Assembly: GCF_049537125.1 (NCBI RefSeq)
Contig: NZ_JBMVQY010000001.1
Span: 372,001-436,000 of the forward strand
Length of the DNA stretch: 64,000 bases
Reading direction: 5' to 3'
From: Limisphaera sp026417315
Lineage (GTDB): Bacteria > Verrucomicrobiota > Verrucomicrobiia > Limisphaerales > Limisphaeraceae
Within the stretch, counting starts at the first letter, position 1. Every line of letters begins with the position of its first letter. Both the position numbers and the translations under genes were made by a program. This document shows, in pieces, positions 21,465 through 30,164 of the stretch. The notes beneath the pieces were generated by a model. It saw nothing but the letters and a program-made list of their open reading frames with translations, was not told the DNA's origin and searched no databases.

Positions 21465-21713
21465 ATGCAGGAATTCCTTGAATATGTGATCAAGGGGTTG
21501 GTCTCGCGGCCGGAGGCCGTGACCATTCACCCGGTCAAGCGGGCCGGTACCACGGTGTACGAAGTGACCGTGGACCCGGTCGACATGGGGAAGGTCATTG
21601 GCAAAAACGGCGTAACCATCAACGCGATCCGTTCGCTGCTGCAGGCCGGCAGCGGCAAGCGCGGCCTGCGGTGTGCGGTGGAAATCAGCGAGGCCCCTCC
21701 CACCGGAGGGTGA
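21465..21713 (+). CDS. khpA: KH-domain RNA-binding protein KhpA
   Basis: The product is 82 aa, a single KH domain with the signature VIGKNGVTINAIRSLL (GxxG loop GKNG). The start QEFLEYVIKGLVSRPEAV is typical of KhpA/YlqC. It lies 9 nt after rpsP with GGAGG directly upstream. KhpA usually pairs with KhpB/Jag as a global RNA chaperone affecting division and envelope genes. The presumed partner khpB is also in this window, after yidC. Confidence 0.92.
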   Translation: MQEFLEYVIKGLVSRPEAVTIHPVKRAGTTVYEVTVDPVDMGKVIGKNGVTINAIRSLLQAGSGKRGLRCAVEISEAPPTGG

Positions 21714-21746
21714 GCCTCCCGGGCCGCGGGGAGCCGGGACACAACC

Positions 21747-22499
21747 ATGCGCATCGATGTGCTGACGTTGTTCCCGGGCATGTTCACCGGCCCGATGGAC
21801 GAGAGCATTTTGAAGCGGGCCCGGGCCACGGGGAAGCTGGACCTGCGGATTCACAATCTGCGGGACTTCACCCATGACCGGCACCGCACAGTGGATGACC
21901 GCCCTTTTGGCGGCGGGCCAGGCATGGTCCTGAAGCCCGAACCGATCTTTGAAGCCGTGGAGACCTTGAAGGCCGAGGGAGAGCCGCCCTGGGTGATCCT
22001 GCTGTCCCCGGCCGGCCGCGTGTTCCATCAGGGCATCGCGCGGGAACTGGCGCAGCGGCCGCGACTGTTGCTGATCTGCGGCAGCTACGAAGGCGTGGAC
22101 GAACGCATTCGGCAGGCGCTGGTGGACGACGAACTGTCCATCGGCGATTACGTACTGACCAATGGCGCCCTACCCGCGATGGTCATCATCGATGCCGTCA
22201 CGCGCCTGCTGCCCGGGGTTCTCGGGGATGAAGCCAGTGCCCTGGACGAATCCTTCAGCCAGGGCCTGCTCGAGTACCCTCAATATACGCGACCGGCCGA
22301 GTTTCGTGGCATGAAGGTGCCCGAGGTGCTGTTGTCCGGGAATCACGCGGCCATCGCGCAGTGGCGAGCGGAACAGGCCCGGCGCCGTACCGCGGAACGA
22401 AGGCCCGATCTCTGGGCACGATGGCTGGCAGAACACGCAGCCGGTGACAGCTCCCGAACCCGTACGGGTTCTCAAGGGGCAGCCGAAAATCCCGGCTGA
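21747..22499 (+). CDS. trmD: tRNA (guanine37-N1)-methyltransferase TrmD
   Basis: The product is 250 aa, near the usual 240-250. It begins MRIDVLTLFPGMF and has DRPFGGGPGMVLKPEPIF, the SAM-binding deep-knot segment ICGSYEGVDERI and SIGDYVLTNGALPAMVIIDA, followed by EYPQYTRP. These are the TrmD-specific motifs of a SPOUT-fold homodimer that methylates G37 in tRNA and prevents frameshifting. The last 20 residues are an unconserved extension. It follows khpA by 33 nt. Confidence 0.97.
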   Translation: MRIDVLTLFPGMFTGPMDESILKRARATGKLDLRIHNLRDFTHDRHRTVDDRPFGGGPGMVLKPEPIFEAVETLKAEGEPPWVILLSPAGRVFHQGIARELAQRPRLLLICGSYEGVDERIRQALVDDELSIGDYVLTNGALPAMVIIDAVTRLLPGVLGDEASALDESFSQGLLEYPQYTRPAEFRGMKVPEVLLSGNHAAIAQWRAEQARRRTAERRPDLWARWLAEHAAGDSSRTRTGSQGAAENPG

Positions 22500-22585
22500 G
22501 CAGGCCCATCGAGTGCGGTCCGTGGGCGCCGTCCCCGGTTGACCGGTCTCCGCGCCTGAGAAGTCTAATGCACGAGTGAGCTACC

Positions 22586-23011
22586 ATGAACCAGGCACTG
22601 CTTGACAAAATCGAAGCGGAGCATTTCCGCAAGGACAAACCGGACTTCGCCGTGGGCGACACGGTGCGGGTGCACACCCGCGTCGTCGAGGGCGACAAGG
22701 AACGAATTCAGGTCTTCACCGGCGTGGTCATCGCCCGCCGGGGCCGAGGGATCAACGAGACCTTTACCGTCCGGCGCATCAGCTATGGCGAGGGCGTCGA
22801 ACGGGTCTTCCCGCTGCATTCGCCGCGCATCGAGAAGATCGAGGTCGAACGCCGCGGAAAAGTTCGACGCGCCAAGCTGACCTATCTCCGCAAACGCGTG
22901 GGCAAGAGCGCCCTGTTGGTGCGGGAAAAGGAAAGCGCCAAGGAAACGGCCGCAAAAGCCGGTTCGACTTCCCCGGGCGAGGCCGAGTCTTCCAAGAGCG
23001 CGTCGGCTTGA
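22586..23011 (+). CDS. rplS: 50S ribosomal protein bL19
   Basis: The product is 141 aa. The core of about 115 residues is standard: DFAVGDTVRVHTRVVEGDKE, RRGRGINETFTVRRISYGEGVERVFPLHSP, and KVRRAKLTYLR. A 25-residue Ala/Ser/Glu-rich tail is added. bL19 sits at the 30S-50S interface. It is the last gene of the rpsP operon, 86 nt after trmD. Confidence 0.96.
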   Translation: MNQALLDKIEAEHFRKDKPDFAVGDTVRVHTRVVEGDKERIQVFTGVVIARRGRGINETFTVRRISYGEGVERVFPLHSPRIEKIEVERRGKVRRAKLTYLRKRVGKSALLVREKESAKETAAKAGSTSPGEAESSKSASA

Positions 23012-23303
23012 AATCCTCTGGTTTGCGGGGTTGAGGAGCAGCCGAAGGGCACCCGCCCCTTCCGGGCCGGGAGTTCCCGGAGGTGACCTCTCCTTGTCCA
23101 CCGGCTCCCTCTCGGGAAAAGAGGTGGGAAGCGGCGCGTTTCCGTTTTTGGACATCGCTCGAAAGCTGGGCGAAATCTGGGACGTGCCTGACACGGCAAG
23201 GCCGAGCGCGAAGGGCCTTGTATTGGATTCTCGCATCCGGAGCTCCAAAACGGAGATGCGCCGCTGTGCTGTCCCCGGTTCCGCACGGGCGCATCCATTC
23301 CTC

Positions 23304-23650
23304 AGCCCGGGGCATCGCCCCGGGCTTTGGGCCCGCAAGAAGCTGCTGCGCCCTGAAAGGGCGCAACTCGATGACCGCCATCGTCAAGGCCGGGCCTGTC
23401 ACACTCGAGTTCCGCCCCTTCAGGGCGGGGTGAATTGCGGAACCCGGGTGACCCAGGGGTTGCCCTGGGCTGATGAATCCCGCCCCGTTGGGGCGGATCC
23501 AGCGCGTCGGCGGTAGAGCCATGGATTCCGTATTGCGCAATGGGGTTTCGGGCTGGGCCCGTGTCCTGAGCCGGCGCCTCCGCACCTCGCTGGAGCAAAC
23601 CTTCGACGCCCCGAGGGCGCGAAACCCTTTCGATCTTCGATGCGTTTGGA
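23304..23650 (+). repeat. Dispersed multi-hairpin repeat, copy C (most intact)
   Basis: Five perfect or near-perfect hairpins in a row: AGCCCGGGGC-ATC-GCCCCGGGCT (23304-23326), GCGCCC-TGAAA-GGGCGC (23348-23364), CCGCCC-CTTCA-GGGCGG (23412-23428), CCCAGG with CCTGGG (23452-23469), and CCGCCCC-GTT-GGGGCGG (23480-23496). A non-palindromic tail to about 23650 is shared with copy B. Confidence 0.8.
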
Positions 23651-23886
23651 GGAACTGGATTTGCCCGGGGCTGCTTTGAAGTATTGTCCCCTGCGGCGCG
23701 CGGGCAGTCCGGGCTTGCCAGTGCCCAAATAGGTTATTGACGGACCACACGGGGCAAGCCCCGCGCCAGAGGCGCATCCCAGCCACCGGCTCGCGGGGGG
23801 CCTCGGAAAGACGGGGCGACAAAGGCACATTCAATTCGTCAGCCGGGGGCAACGCCCCGCGGATTCGGCTCGCAAGAAACCACTGC

Positions 23887-24050
23887 GTCCTGAAATGGCA
23901 CAACCCGTGGACCTCCATCGCGAGGGCCGGACGCCATACCCGAATCCCGCCCCTTCAGGGCGGAATGATTCACGTGGACCCGATTACCCGGGGCGTTGCC
24001 CTGGGCTGGCGAATGCTCGCCCCGTTGGGGCAAGCCCACGGCACCCCCTG
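23887..24050 (+). repeat. Dispersed multi-hairpin repeat, copy D (partial)
   Basis: It contains CCGCCC-CTTCA-GGGCGG (23947-23963), a CCCGGGGCGTTGCCCTGGGC element and CGCCCCGTTGGGGC, in the same order and polarity as copy C. It lacks the long shared tail of B and C. Confidence 0.7.
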
Positions 24051-24422
24051 GGCGTGAACACCTCTCCGACCCTCGGCAGGATGGCCGGGAAAGATTGTGC
24101 AGGGGGCCGTGTTGGAAGCGGGTCGCTTGCAGCGTGCCGCAAGCAGGGCCTCAGACCCCTCGATCCGCTGTCCGGCCCACTTTCGAGGCTTTGCGACGCT
24201 TGTCCAAGACCCAGCGGGGTTTTGAACATGCGCGCCACCGGGTAACTGAGGGATCACGGCGTTCCCTTCGGACCCTCAAATCTGAGGCTCAAAAGGGGAA
24301 ATGCGCCCGGTGGGGAACGGTCGGAGGGTGTCTCGCGCCCCGAGAAGCGGTGGTCGCATTCACCTGCTCCCGATGAGGCCGGTCCGAGGCTGCAACCCAT
24401 GCGCCTCCGCGCCGCGGAGGCT

Positions 24423-25340
24423 TTACTTGCCCGGATTGGCGCCGGGGAAGCGCGTGCGGATGGAGTAGAGTCCCGTGCTGGCGGTGATGAAAAGCGTGCG
24501 GCGGTCCGGGCCACCGAACGCCACGTTGGCGGTCCAGTTCTCGGGCACTTCGATGGTCCCGAGGCGCTTGCCGGTTCGGTCGAAGACGAGCACCCCCCGA
24601 CCGGTCAGATAAAGGTTTCCGGCTGCATCGATTGTCATTCCATCCGAGCCGGCCTCGCAGAAGAGACGCTTGTTGGTCAGCGAGCCGTCGGGCTGGATGT
24701 CGTACGCGTAGGTACGTCCGGCCCGGATGTCGGCCACGTAAAGGGTTTTGCCGTCGGGGGAGCCGGTGATGCCGTTGGGCTGTTGGAGGTCGTCGGCCAC
24801 CCGGGTCAACCTTTGGCCGTCGGCGCTCAGGCGGTACACATGCTGGCCACGTTGAGGGGGTTCCTTGTGTTTCCACCACGGTCTCTGGTAGTACGGGTCG
24901 GTGAAGTAGAGATCGCCGTTGGGCGCCACCCAGACGTCATTGGGACCATTGAGGGGCCGACCTTCGTACTGCCAGGCCAGGACGGTCACCGTCCGACGGT
25001 CAACGTCGATGCGCCAGAGGGCGTTGGTTTCATCCGCGCAGGCGATCAACCGGCCCTGCCGGTCGAAACACATTCCATTGGCACGACCCGCCGGCTGCAG
25101 GAAGGTGGTCAGTTGCCCGTCCACACTCCATTTCATGATCCTGTCGTTGGGCTGGTCGGTGAAATAGACGTTGCCGGATGCGTCGGAAGTGGGGCCCTCG
25201 GTGAATTTGAAGCCGCCGGCGAGCTTTTGGACCGTGGCTTCGGGCGCCAGAACCCGAGCAAGGGAATCGTTGGTTTCTGCCCGGGTGATCGCCGCCAGAC
25301 TCAGAGAGAGCAGGACAAGGAGGTCGAGGGAGGTCTTCAT
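24423..25340 (-). CDS. Secreted SMP-30/gluconolactonase-like beta-propeller enzyme
   Basis: The product is 305 aa with a signal peptide (LDLLVLLSLSLAAITRA). Propeller motifs include GGFKFTEGPTSDASGNVYF, GRPLNGPNDVWVAPNGDLYF and NGITGSPDGKTLYVADI. These hold the divalent-metal ligands Glu, Asn and Asp of the SMP-30/gluconolactonase family. It probably hydrolyses a sugar lactone in the periplasm; the substrate is not predictable. Its start lies 4 nt after the argJ stop, so it is probably co-transcribed with argJ although no metabolic link is obvious. Confidence 0.85.
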   Translation of the reverse strand: MKTSLDLLVLLSLSLAAITRAETNDSLARVLAPEATVQKLAGGFKFTEGPTSDASGNVYFTDQPNDRIMKWSVDGQLTTFLQPAGRANGMCFDRQGRLIACADETNALWRIDVDRRTVTVLAWQYEGRPLNGPNDVWVAPNGDLYFTDPYYQRPWWKHKEPPQRGQHVYRLSADGQRLTRVADDLQQPNGITGSPDGKTLYVADIRAGRTYAYDIQPDGSLTNKRLFCEAGSDGMTIDAAGNLYLTGRGVLVFDRTGKRLGTIEVPENWTANVAFGGPDRRTLFITASTGLYSIRTRFPGANPGK

Positions 25341-25344
25341 AAAC

Positions 25345-26658
25345 TCAGCCGCCCAGACTGGAGGGGTCGTTCACGTTGCCCTTGTTAAACTCTACGTAGG
25401 TTTCGGTCAAGTCCGCGGCATAAAGCACGGCCCCGGCCCGCCCCAGGTTGAGTCGGATGTGGAGCTCGAACTCCGCGGGTGCCACCGCCTCGCAAAGACG
25501 GGCAAACGGCACGCCCGTCGGCCGACCACGGCGCACGCTCCAGACGGTGACCTTGCCACCGGGCGGGGCGTATCCGATATCCACTTTGTCCTCTTGCACG
25601 CGTGCGGCGCTGTAGCCCAGGGCGTCCATGACCCGACCCCAGTTCGGGTCGCCGCCATGCCAACTGGTCTTGACCAGGGCACTGTTGGCCACGGCCCGGG
25701 CCGCGGCATCGGCCTCGGCGGGGGTCCGCGCCCCGAACACACGCACGGTGACGACGCGGTGGACGCCCTCGCCATCCCGGACGATCATCCTGGCCAATTG
25801 CAGACACGCTTCGGCCAACACGGCCTCGAACCGGGCAAACGCCCGGTCCCCTCGCCGCAAAGGTTCGTGGCCGGCACAGCCATTGGCCAGCAACAGGACC
25901 GTGTCATTGGTGCTCATGTCTCCGTCCACGGTGATGCGGTTGAAACTGGCCGCCACGGCCTCGGTTAACGCCGACTGAAGTGCGGTCCGTTCCACTGCGG
26001 CATCGGTGGTGAGAAACGCCAACATGGTGGCGTGCCGGGGGCGCGAGGCCGGGCGACGTCCCGTGGGACTCATTCCCGGATGAATCATTCCGGCCCCTTT
26101 GGCGATGCCGCCCAATCGCACCACGCGCCTTCCCACTTCGAACTCAAACGCCACCTGCTTGGGCCGGGTGTCACTCGTCATGATGGCTTCCGCCGCCGCC
26201 GCCGCGGCAGCCAACTCGCTGCTCAACATCCCGGCCGCCTGCCGGATGCCGGAGCGAACGTTGGCCATAGGCAGCGGCACACCAATGCGCCCGGTGCTGG
26301 CCACCAACACGTGTTCGGGTTGCAGCCCGAGGGCTCGACCCGCCTCCCGGGCCATCGCCCGGGCGTCGCGAAGGCCCTGCGGCCCCGTACAGGCGTTGGC
26401 ATTACCGGAGTTGGCCACGATGGCCTGCGCGCGTCCGCGTCGGACCACTTCCCGGCACCACTTCACCGGTGCTGCGCAAACCTGGTTGGTGGTGAACATG
26501 CCCGCCACCACGGCCAACCTGTCCGAAACGATGAGTGCCAGGTCGCGCTTCGGCCCGCGATCCGAGCCCTTGCCCGTGCCCAGTCGTTTGATGTCGCAAA
26601 ACACTCCCGCCGCCCGATAACCCTGCGGCGCAACGATGGACCCTTCAATCTGACGCAT
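25345..26658 (-). CDS. argJ: Bifunctional ornithine acetyltransferase / N-acetylglutamate synthase ArgJ
   Basis: The product is 437 aa from the ATG at 26658. The N-terminal start fits the family (QIEGSIVAPQGYRAAGVFCD) and is followed by CAAPVKWCRE and VANSGNANACTGPQG. The self-cleavage site ATML (about residue 210, Thr nucleophile) sits before FLTTDAAV. The C-terminal half has FNRITVDGDMSTNDTVLLLANG and KTSWHGGDPNWGRVMDALGYS. The enzyme recycles acetyl groups in the arginine pathway. The frame is open for another 130 codons upstream, but that part does not match the family. Confidence 0.95.
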   Translation of the reverse strand: MRQIEGSIVAPQGYRAAGVFCDIKRLGTGKGSDRGPKRDLALIVSDRLAVVAGMFTTNQVCAAPVKWCREVVRRGRAQAIVANSGNANACTGPQGLRDARAMAREAGRALGLQPEHVLVASTGRIGVPLPMANVRSGIRQAAGMLSSELAAAAAAAEAIMTSDTRPKQVAFEFEVGRRVVRLGGIAKGAGMIHPGMSPTGRRPASRPRHATMLAFLTTDAAVERTALQSALTEAVAASFNRITVDGDMSTNDTVLLLANGCAGHEPLRRGDRAFARFEAVLAEACLQLARMIVRDGEGVHRVVTVRVFGARTPAEADAAARAVANSALVKTSWHGGDPNWGRVMDALGYSAARVQEDKVDIGYAPPGGKVTVWSVRRGRPTGVPFARLCEAVAPAEFELHIRLNLGRAGAVLYAADLTETYVEFNKGNVNDPSSLGG

Positions 26659-26977
26659 GATCGCCAAGCAGCCTGGAAACGGCACGCACGGACATTGCCG
26701 GGACGGGATCCGTTTCCCGTTTTTGTCCCGCGCGTTCCATGGGCCGGAGCTCGAGAATCTCCGGGGTGCGCGAAACCGGGGGCCGCCCCTCTGCGCCGTG
26801 CGGCAGCGGCAGTAAACGGCAATGATGGTCATCCCTGCAAGCGCCGTCTTGGTCGGCAGCCTCGCTGCAGGAAGCTGCCTTAAACTTCTGCCGGGGGGAC
26901 TGGAACCATGGCCCCGCACGCAGCAGCGGCCGCGTTTGCCGATTGCATTTTGCCGGTGCCTCGGATAGTTGAGCCCC

Positions 26978-28039
26978 ATGCGTTTCATCGCCAGCCTGAT
27001 CGAAAAGCTGCAGCGACATCCCAAGCGCATTGTCTTTCCGGAAGGCACCGAGCCGTCGGTGCTTCAGGCGGCTCGCCAGTTCTATGCGTTGCGGCTGGGT
27101 GCTCCCATCGTGTTGGGGAATCGCGCCCGGATCCAGCAGGTGGCTCTGGAGCATCAACTTTCGCTGGACGGCATCCGCGTACTGGACCCGGCCGAAAGCG
27201 ACGACCTGGAAAACTTCGTCGTTCGCTACAATCGCCTGCGCCGTGCCCAGGGCCTCCAGGACGCCGAGGCGCGCGAGGCGATGCTGCAACCCAACTACTT
27301 CGCGGCGATGATGCTGGCCATGCATCATGCCGACGGCCTGGTCAGTGGCGCGGCTCATACCATTGCCAGCGTGCTGCGGCCCCTGTTCCAGATCGTGGGC
27401 CATGCCCCGGGCACAAAAACCGTGGCGGGCTGTGCGGTCCTGGAGCTGGAGAATCCGCGTTTCGGCGAGGAGGGCGTGCTCTTTCTGGCCGATTGCGCAG
27501 TCATCCCCGAACCGACCGTGGAGGAGCTGGCCGAGATCGCCGTCTCCACGGCCCGGCTGGCGCGCCATCTGCTCGGCACCAGACCTCGCGTGGCCCTGCT
27601 GTCGTTTTCCACCAAGGGCAGCGCCCAGCACGAGTCGGTCGGACGCGTCCAGGCCGCGACGGCGCTGGCACGGCAGAAGGCGCGCGAGCAACAACTGGAG
27701 GCAGCCATTGACGGGGAATTGCAGGTCGATGCCGCTCTGATGCCCGAGCTGGGCCGACGCAAGTGTCCGGACCTGGCCCTGCCCGGCCCGGCCAATGTCC
27801 TGATCTTTCCGGAGTTGAACTCCGGCCACATTGCCGCGCGGTTGCTGCATCACGTGGCCCGCGCCGAGCTGTACGGGCCGGTCCTGCTGGGACTGGACCG
27901 GCCTGCGGCCAACGTGCCCCGGGGTTCAACCGCCTGGGACATTTTGGGCGCTGCCGCCATTGTCGGCGTGCAGGCCATTCATTACCAAGTGCTCTATCCC
28001 GGTGCCGGGGCCTCTCTTCCCGGCGAGACCCGCTCATGA
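26978..28039 (+). CDS. pta: Phosphate acetyltransferase
   Basis: The product is 353 aa, the length of the short single-domain Pta. It begins RFIASLIEKLQRHPKRIVFP and has DGLVSGAAHTIASVLRPLFQIVG and LLSFSTKGSAQHESV. It continues with DGELQVDAALMPELGRRKCP, VLIFPELNSGHIAARLL and a GPVLLGLDRPAANVPRGS ending, all PTA_PTB family motifs. It interconverts acetyl-CoA and acetyl phosphate. A TTG 9 nt upstream (26969) is an alternative start. The stop overlaps the hisC start (ATGA). No ackA is nearby. Confidence 0.93.
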   Translation: MRFIASLIEKLQRHPKRIVFPEGTEPSVLQAARQFYALRLGAPIVLGNRARIQQVALEHQLSLDGIRVLDPAESDDLENFVVRYNRLRRAQGLQDAEAREAMLQPNYFAAMMLAMHHADGLVSGAAHTIASVLRPLFQIVGHAPGTKTVAGCAVLELENPRFGEEGVLFLADCAVIPEPTVEELAEIAVSTARLARHLLGTRPRVALLSFSTKGSAQHESVGRVQAATALARQKAREQQLEAAIDGELQVDAALMPELGRRKCPDLALPGPANVLIFPELNSGHIAARLLHHVARAELYGPVLLGLDRPAANVPRGSTAWDILGAAAIVGVQAIHYQVLYPGAGASLPGETRS

Positions 28040-29163
28040 ATTCGCTGTCCCTGCTCCTGCTGGCTCACCTGAAGGATCTGCCCGTGTATCAGCCGGGCCG
28101 CCCGATCGAGGAGGTCGCCCGGCAATACGGGTTGGACCCGGATCGGATTGTCAAGCTGGCGTCCAACGAAAACCCACTGGGTCCCTCGCCCCGCGCGCGG
28201 GAGGCACTGCAAAAGGCCCTGGAGACCGTCCACCTGTACCCGGACGGACACGCCTTTGCGCTGCGCCAACGACTCGCCGCAAAGCTCGGCGTGACCCCCG
28301 AGCACCTGATTTTTGGCAATGGCTCCAACGAATTACTCGAATTCATCGGACACGTTCTCCTCGAACCCGGGGTCGATGTGGTCGTGTCCCAGTACTGCTT
28401 TGCTGTTTATCCGCTGGTGACCCGGATGTTCGGAGCCAACCTTGTCACGGTCCCCGCGCGAAACCACGCCCACGACCTGGCCGCCATGCGCGCAGCGATC
28501 ACCCCGCGGACGCGGGTGGTCTTTCTGGCCAACCCGAACAATCCGACCGGCACATGGGCGCCGGCCGCAGAGTTGCGGGCCTTCGTGGAATCCATTCCGC
28601 CCACCGTCTTGGTGGTTTTGGACGAGGCATACATCGAGTTCCTCGAGGATCCCCCGGACTTTCTGCCGGACCTGCGCACGGGTGCACGGCCCAACCTGCT
28701 TTTGCTGCGCACGTTTTCCAAGATCTACGGTCTGGCCGGACTCCGCGTGGGCTACGGAATCGGCGTGCCCGCATTGATCGCGGCATTGGAAAAAGTCCGG
28801 CAACCCTTCAATTTGAACCGGCTCGCTCAAGTGGCCGCCCTGGCGGCCCTTGACGACGAGGAGCATGTGCAGCGGACCCGTCGCAACAACCGCCAAGGAC
28901 TGGAGCAGCTGCAGGCCGGCTGCCGCGAGCTGGGTCTCCCTTACATTCCCTCGGCCGCGAACTTTTTGCTGGTACGCGTCGGGGACGGCGCCACGGTCTT
29001 CGAGGCCCTGCAACGCCAAGGTGTCATCGTTCGCCCCATGGGCGCGTACGATCTGCCCGAATGGATTCGCATTTCGGTGGGCACGCCGGAAGAAAACGCT
29101 CGATGCCTGGAGGCTCTTCGTAAAGTGCTGCGCAACGGGTCCGCCGCCACCACTAGGGACTGA
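28036..29163 (+). CDS. hisC: Histidinol-phosphate aminotransferase
   Basis: The product is 375 aa. The start at 28036 overlaps the pta stop by 4 nt. Class I/II aminotransferase motifs are in order: IVKLASNENPLGPSPRARE (substrate arm), LIFGNGSNELLEFIG, VFLANPNNPTGTW, VVLDEAYIEF, and the PLP lysine in RTFSKIYGLAGLRVGYGIG. The C-terminus has GVIVRPMGAY and IRISVGTPEEN. It transaminates histidinol phosphate in histidine synthesis; related members may also act on aromatic amino acids. The pairing with pta is probably positional only. Confidence 0.93.
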   Translation: MNSLSLLLLAHLKDLPVYQPGRPIEEVARQYGLDPDRIVKLASNENPLGPSPRAREALQKALETVHLYPDGHAFALRQRLAAKLGVTPEHLIFGNGSNELLEFIGHVLLEPGVDVVVSQYCFAVYPLVTRMFGANLVTVPARNHAHDLAAMRAAITPRTRVVFLANPNNPTGTWAPAAELRAFVESIPPTVLVVLDEAYIEFLEDPPDFLPDLRTGARPNLLLLRTFSKIYGLAGLRVGYGIGVPALIAALEKVRQPFNLNRLAQVAALAALDDEEHVQRTRRNNRQGLEQLQAGCRELGLPYIPSAANFLLVRVGDGATVFEALQRQGVIVRPMGAYDLPEWIRISVGTPEENARCLEALRKVLRNGSAATTRD

Positions 29164-30164
29164 GCCGGCCCATTCGTCCGGACACCATCGTCCTTCTTCG
29201 GAAGCCTCCTTGGACGCAAGGGGGACTTTCGGGCGTGGCCATTGCTCTGTCGCCGCCGCGGCGAGAGAAGCACGGAATCCATCGCAGGCAGCCAGCGGCG
29301 AAGCCGGGTCTGGAGTTAAAGAGTTCGAACAGCATGTGACCAGCAGTTTCCCGGCACAGCCTTGGACTCTGACCCGGGTTGGCCCCCGGATCCATGCGCA
29401 CGCGCACAGGCCCGTCCAGCAGTCAAGGGGCCACCAAGCAGCTTGAGTACCTCCCCTGCCCCATGTGCGCAGGGTGGCAGTCTGTTGGAAAAGTGGCTGC
29501 GTTGCGAGGAGGAGCCTGGATTCTCATGGAACATGGCATCGCGGGCAAAACGACCTTTTCAACCTTCGGGTCGAGAAAACAAATCCGCGGGTCCCATCGA
29601 GGCCCTTGTGCCGCCCCGGACATGCGACAGCTTCGGCTCCTGCCGACGCCGGCACAGTCGCGCTCCACTGGATTGCCCTCACCGGATCCAGCGCTCTGCC
29701 GGGGCATTGCGGAGCGGCGCGGACCAATTGACCACGCGGTCTTCGCAAGCTGCGCCCGTGCGGTGTTCTCCCAAAGTCCCCGGCCGCACCGCGGGCTCGA
29801 ACCGCGACAAAGAGTGAGCAGACCTCTGAAAGGAAGCTCGCGTGGCGGACCGCGGGCATCGCCTTCGCTAGAAGCAACCCATGGATGCGACAATCCCATG
29901 CGTGGACACCGGGCAAAACGCCCTCCAAGGGCTCCCCGGACTCATGGCTCGTCCACAAGCTGGTGATGCTGAACGTCATACGGGCTACCAGGGCAAAGCA
30001 GGCTTCGGCTGTCGCGGCCGCAACCACAGGGCTCGCCCTGACCAGAATTGGCCATGGCCAGCCGGAGATCCAATGGGGCACACTTCCCAATGAAATGGGA
30101 CCTGAATGGGTCCTCGACCTTTGGAACATCAGAGCTGGCGTAGTTTCGAACCCGACACACGACG
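29164..30164. other. One-kilobase region without a supported gene
   Basis: Frames of up to about 200 codons exist on both strands but lack recognisable domains. The stretch at about 29940-30160 is less GC-rich than its surroundings and gives protein-like translations in two opposite frames, so a decayed gene fragment is possible. No RNA gene was recognised. The promoter of the PEP-CTERM gene should be near its right end. Confidence 0.4.

Larger units (their letters stand above)
23012..24422. other. Intergenic region after rplS with repeat copies C and D
   Basis: About 1.4 kb between convergent genes, without a supported gene. It contains repeat copies C (23304-23650) and D (23887-24050). Frames on both strands translate to repeat-derived peptides such as LPWADESRPVGADPARRR and are not proteins. 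No clear T-tailed terminator for the rpsP operon was seen. The hairpins themselves may serve. Confidence 0.5.

Noticed and set aside
22565..23918. Overlapping minus-strand frames of up to 379 codons
   Set aside because: They run through rplS antisense and repeat copy C. Their peptide phrases recur at other repeat copies, showing they are translated repeats.
29379..29966. 195-codon + strand frame downstream of hisC
   Set aside because: Low-complexity translation without domain or consistent codon pattern. Kept only as part of the unassigned region.
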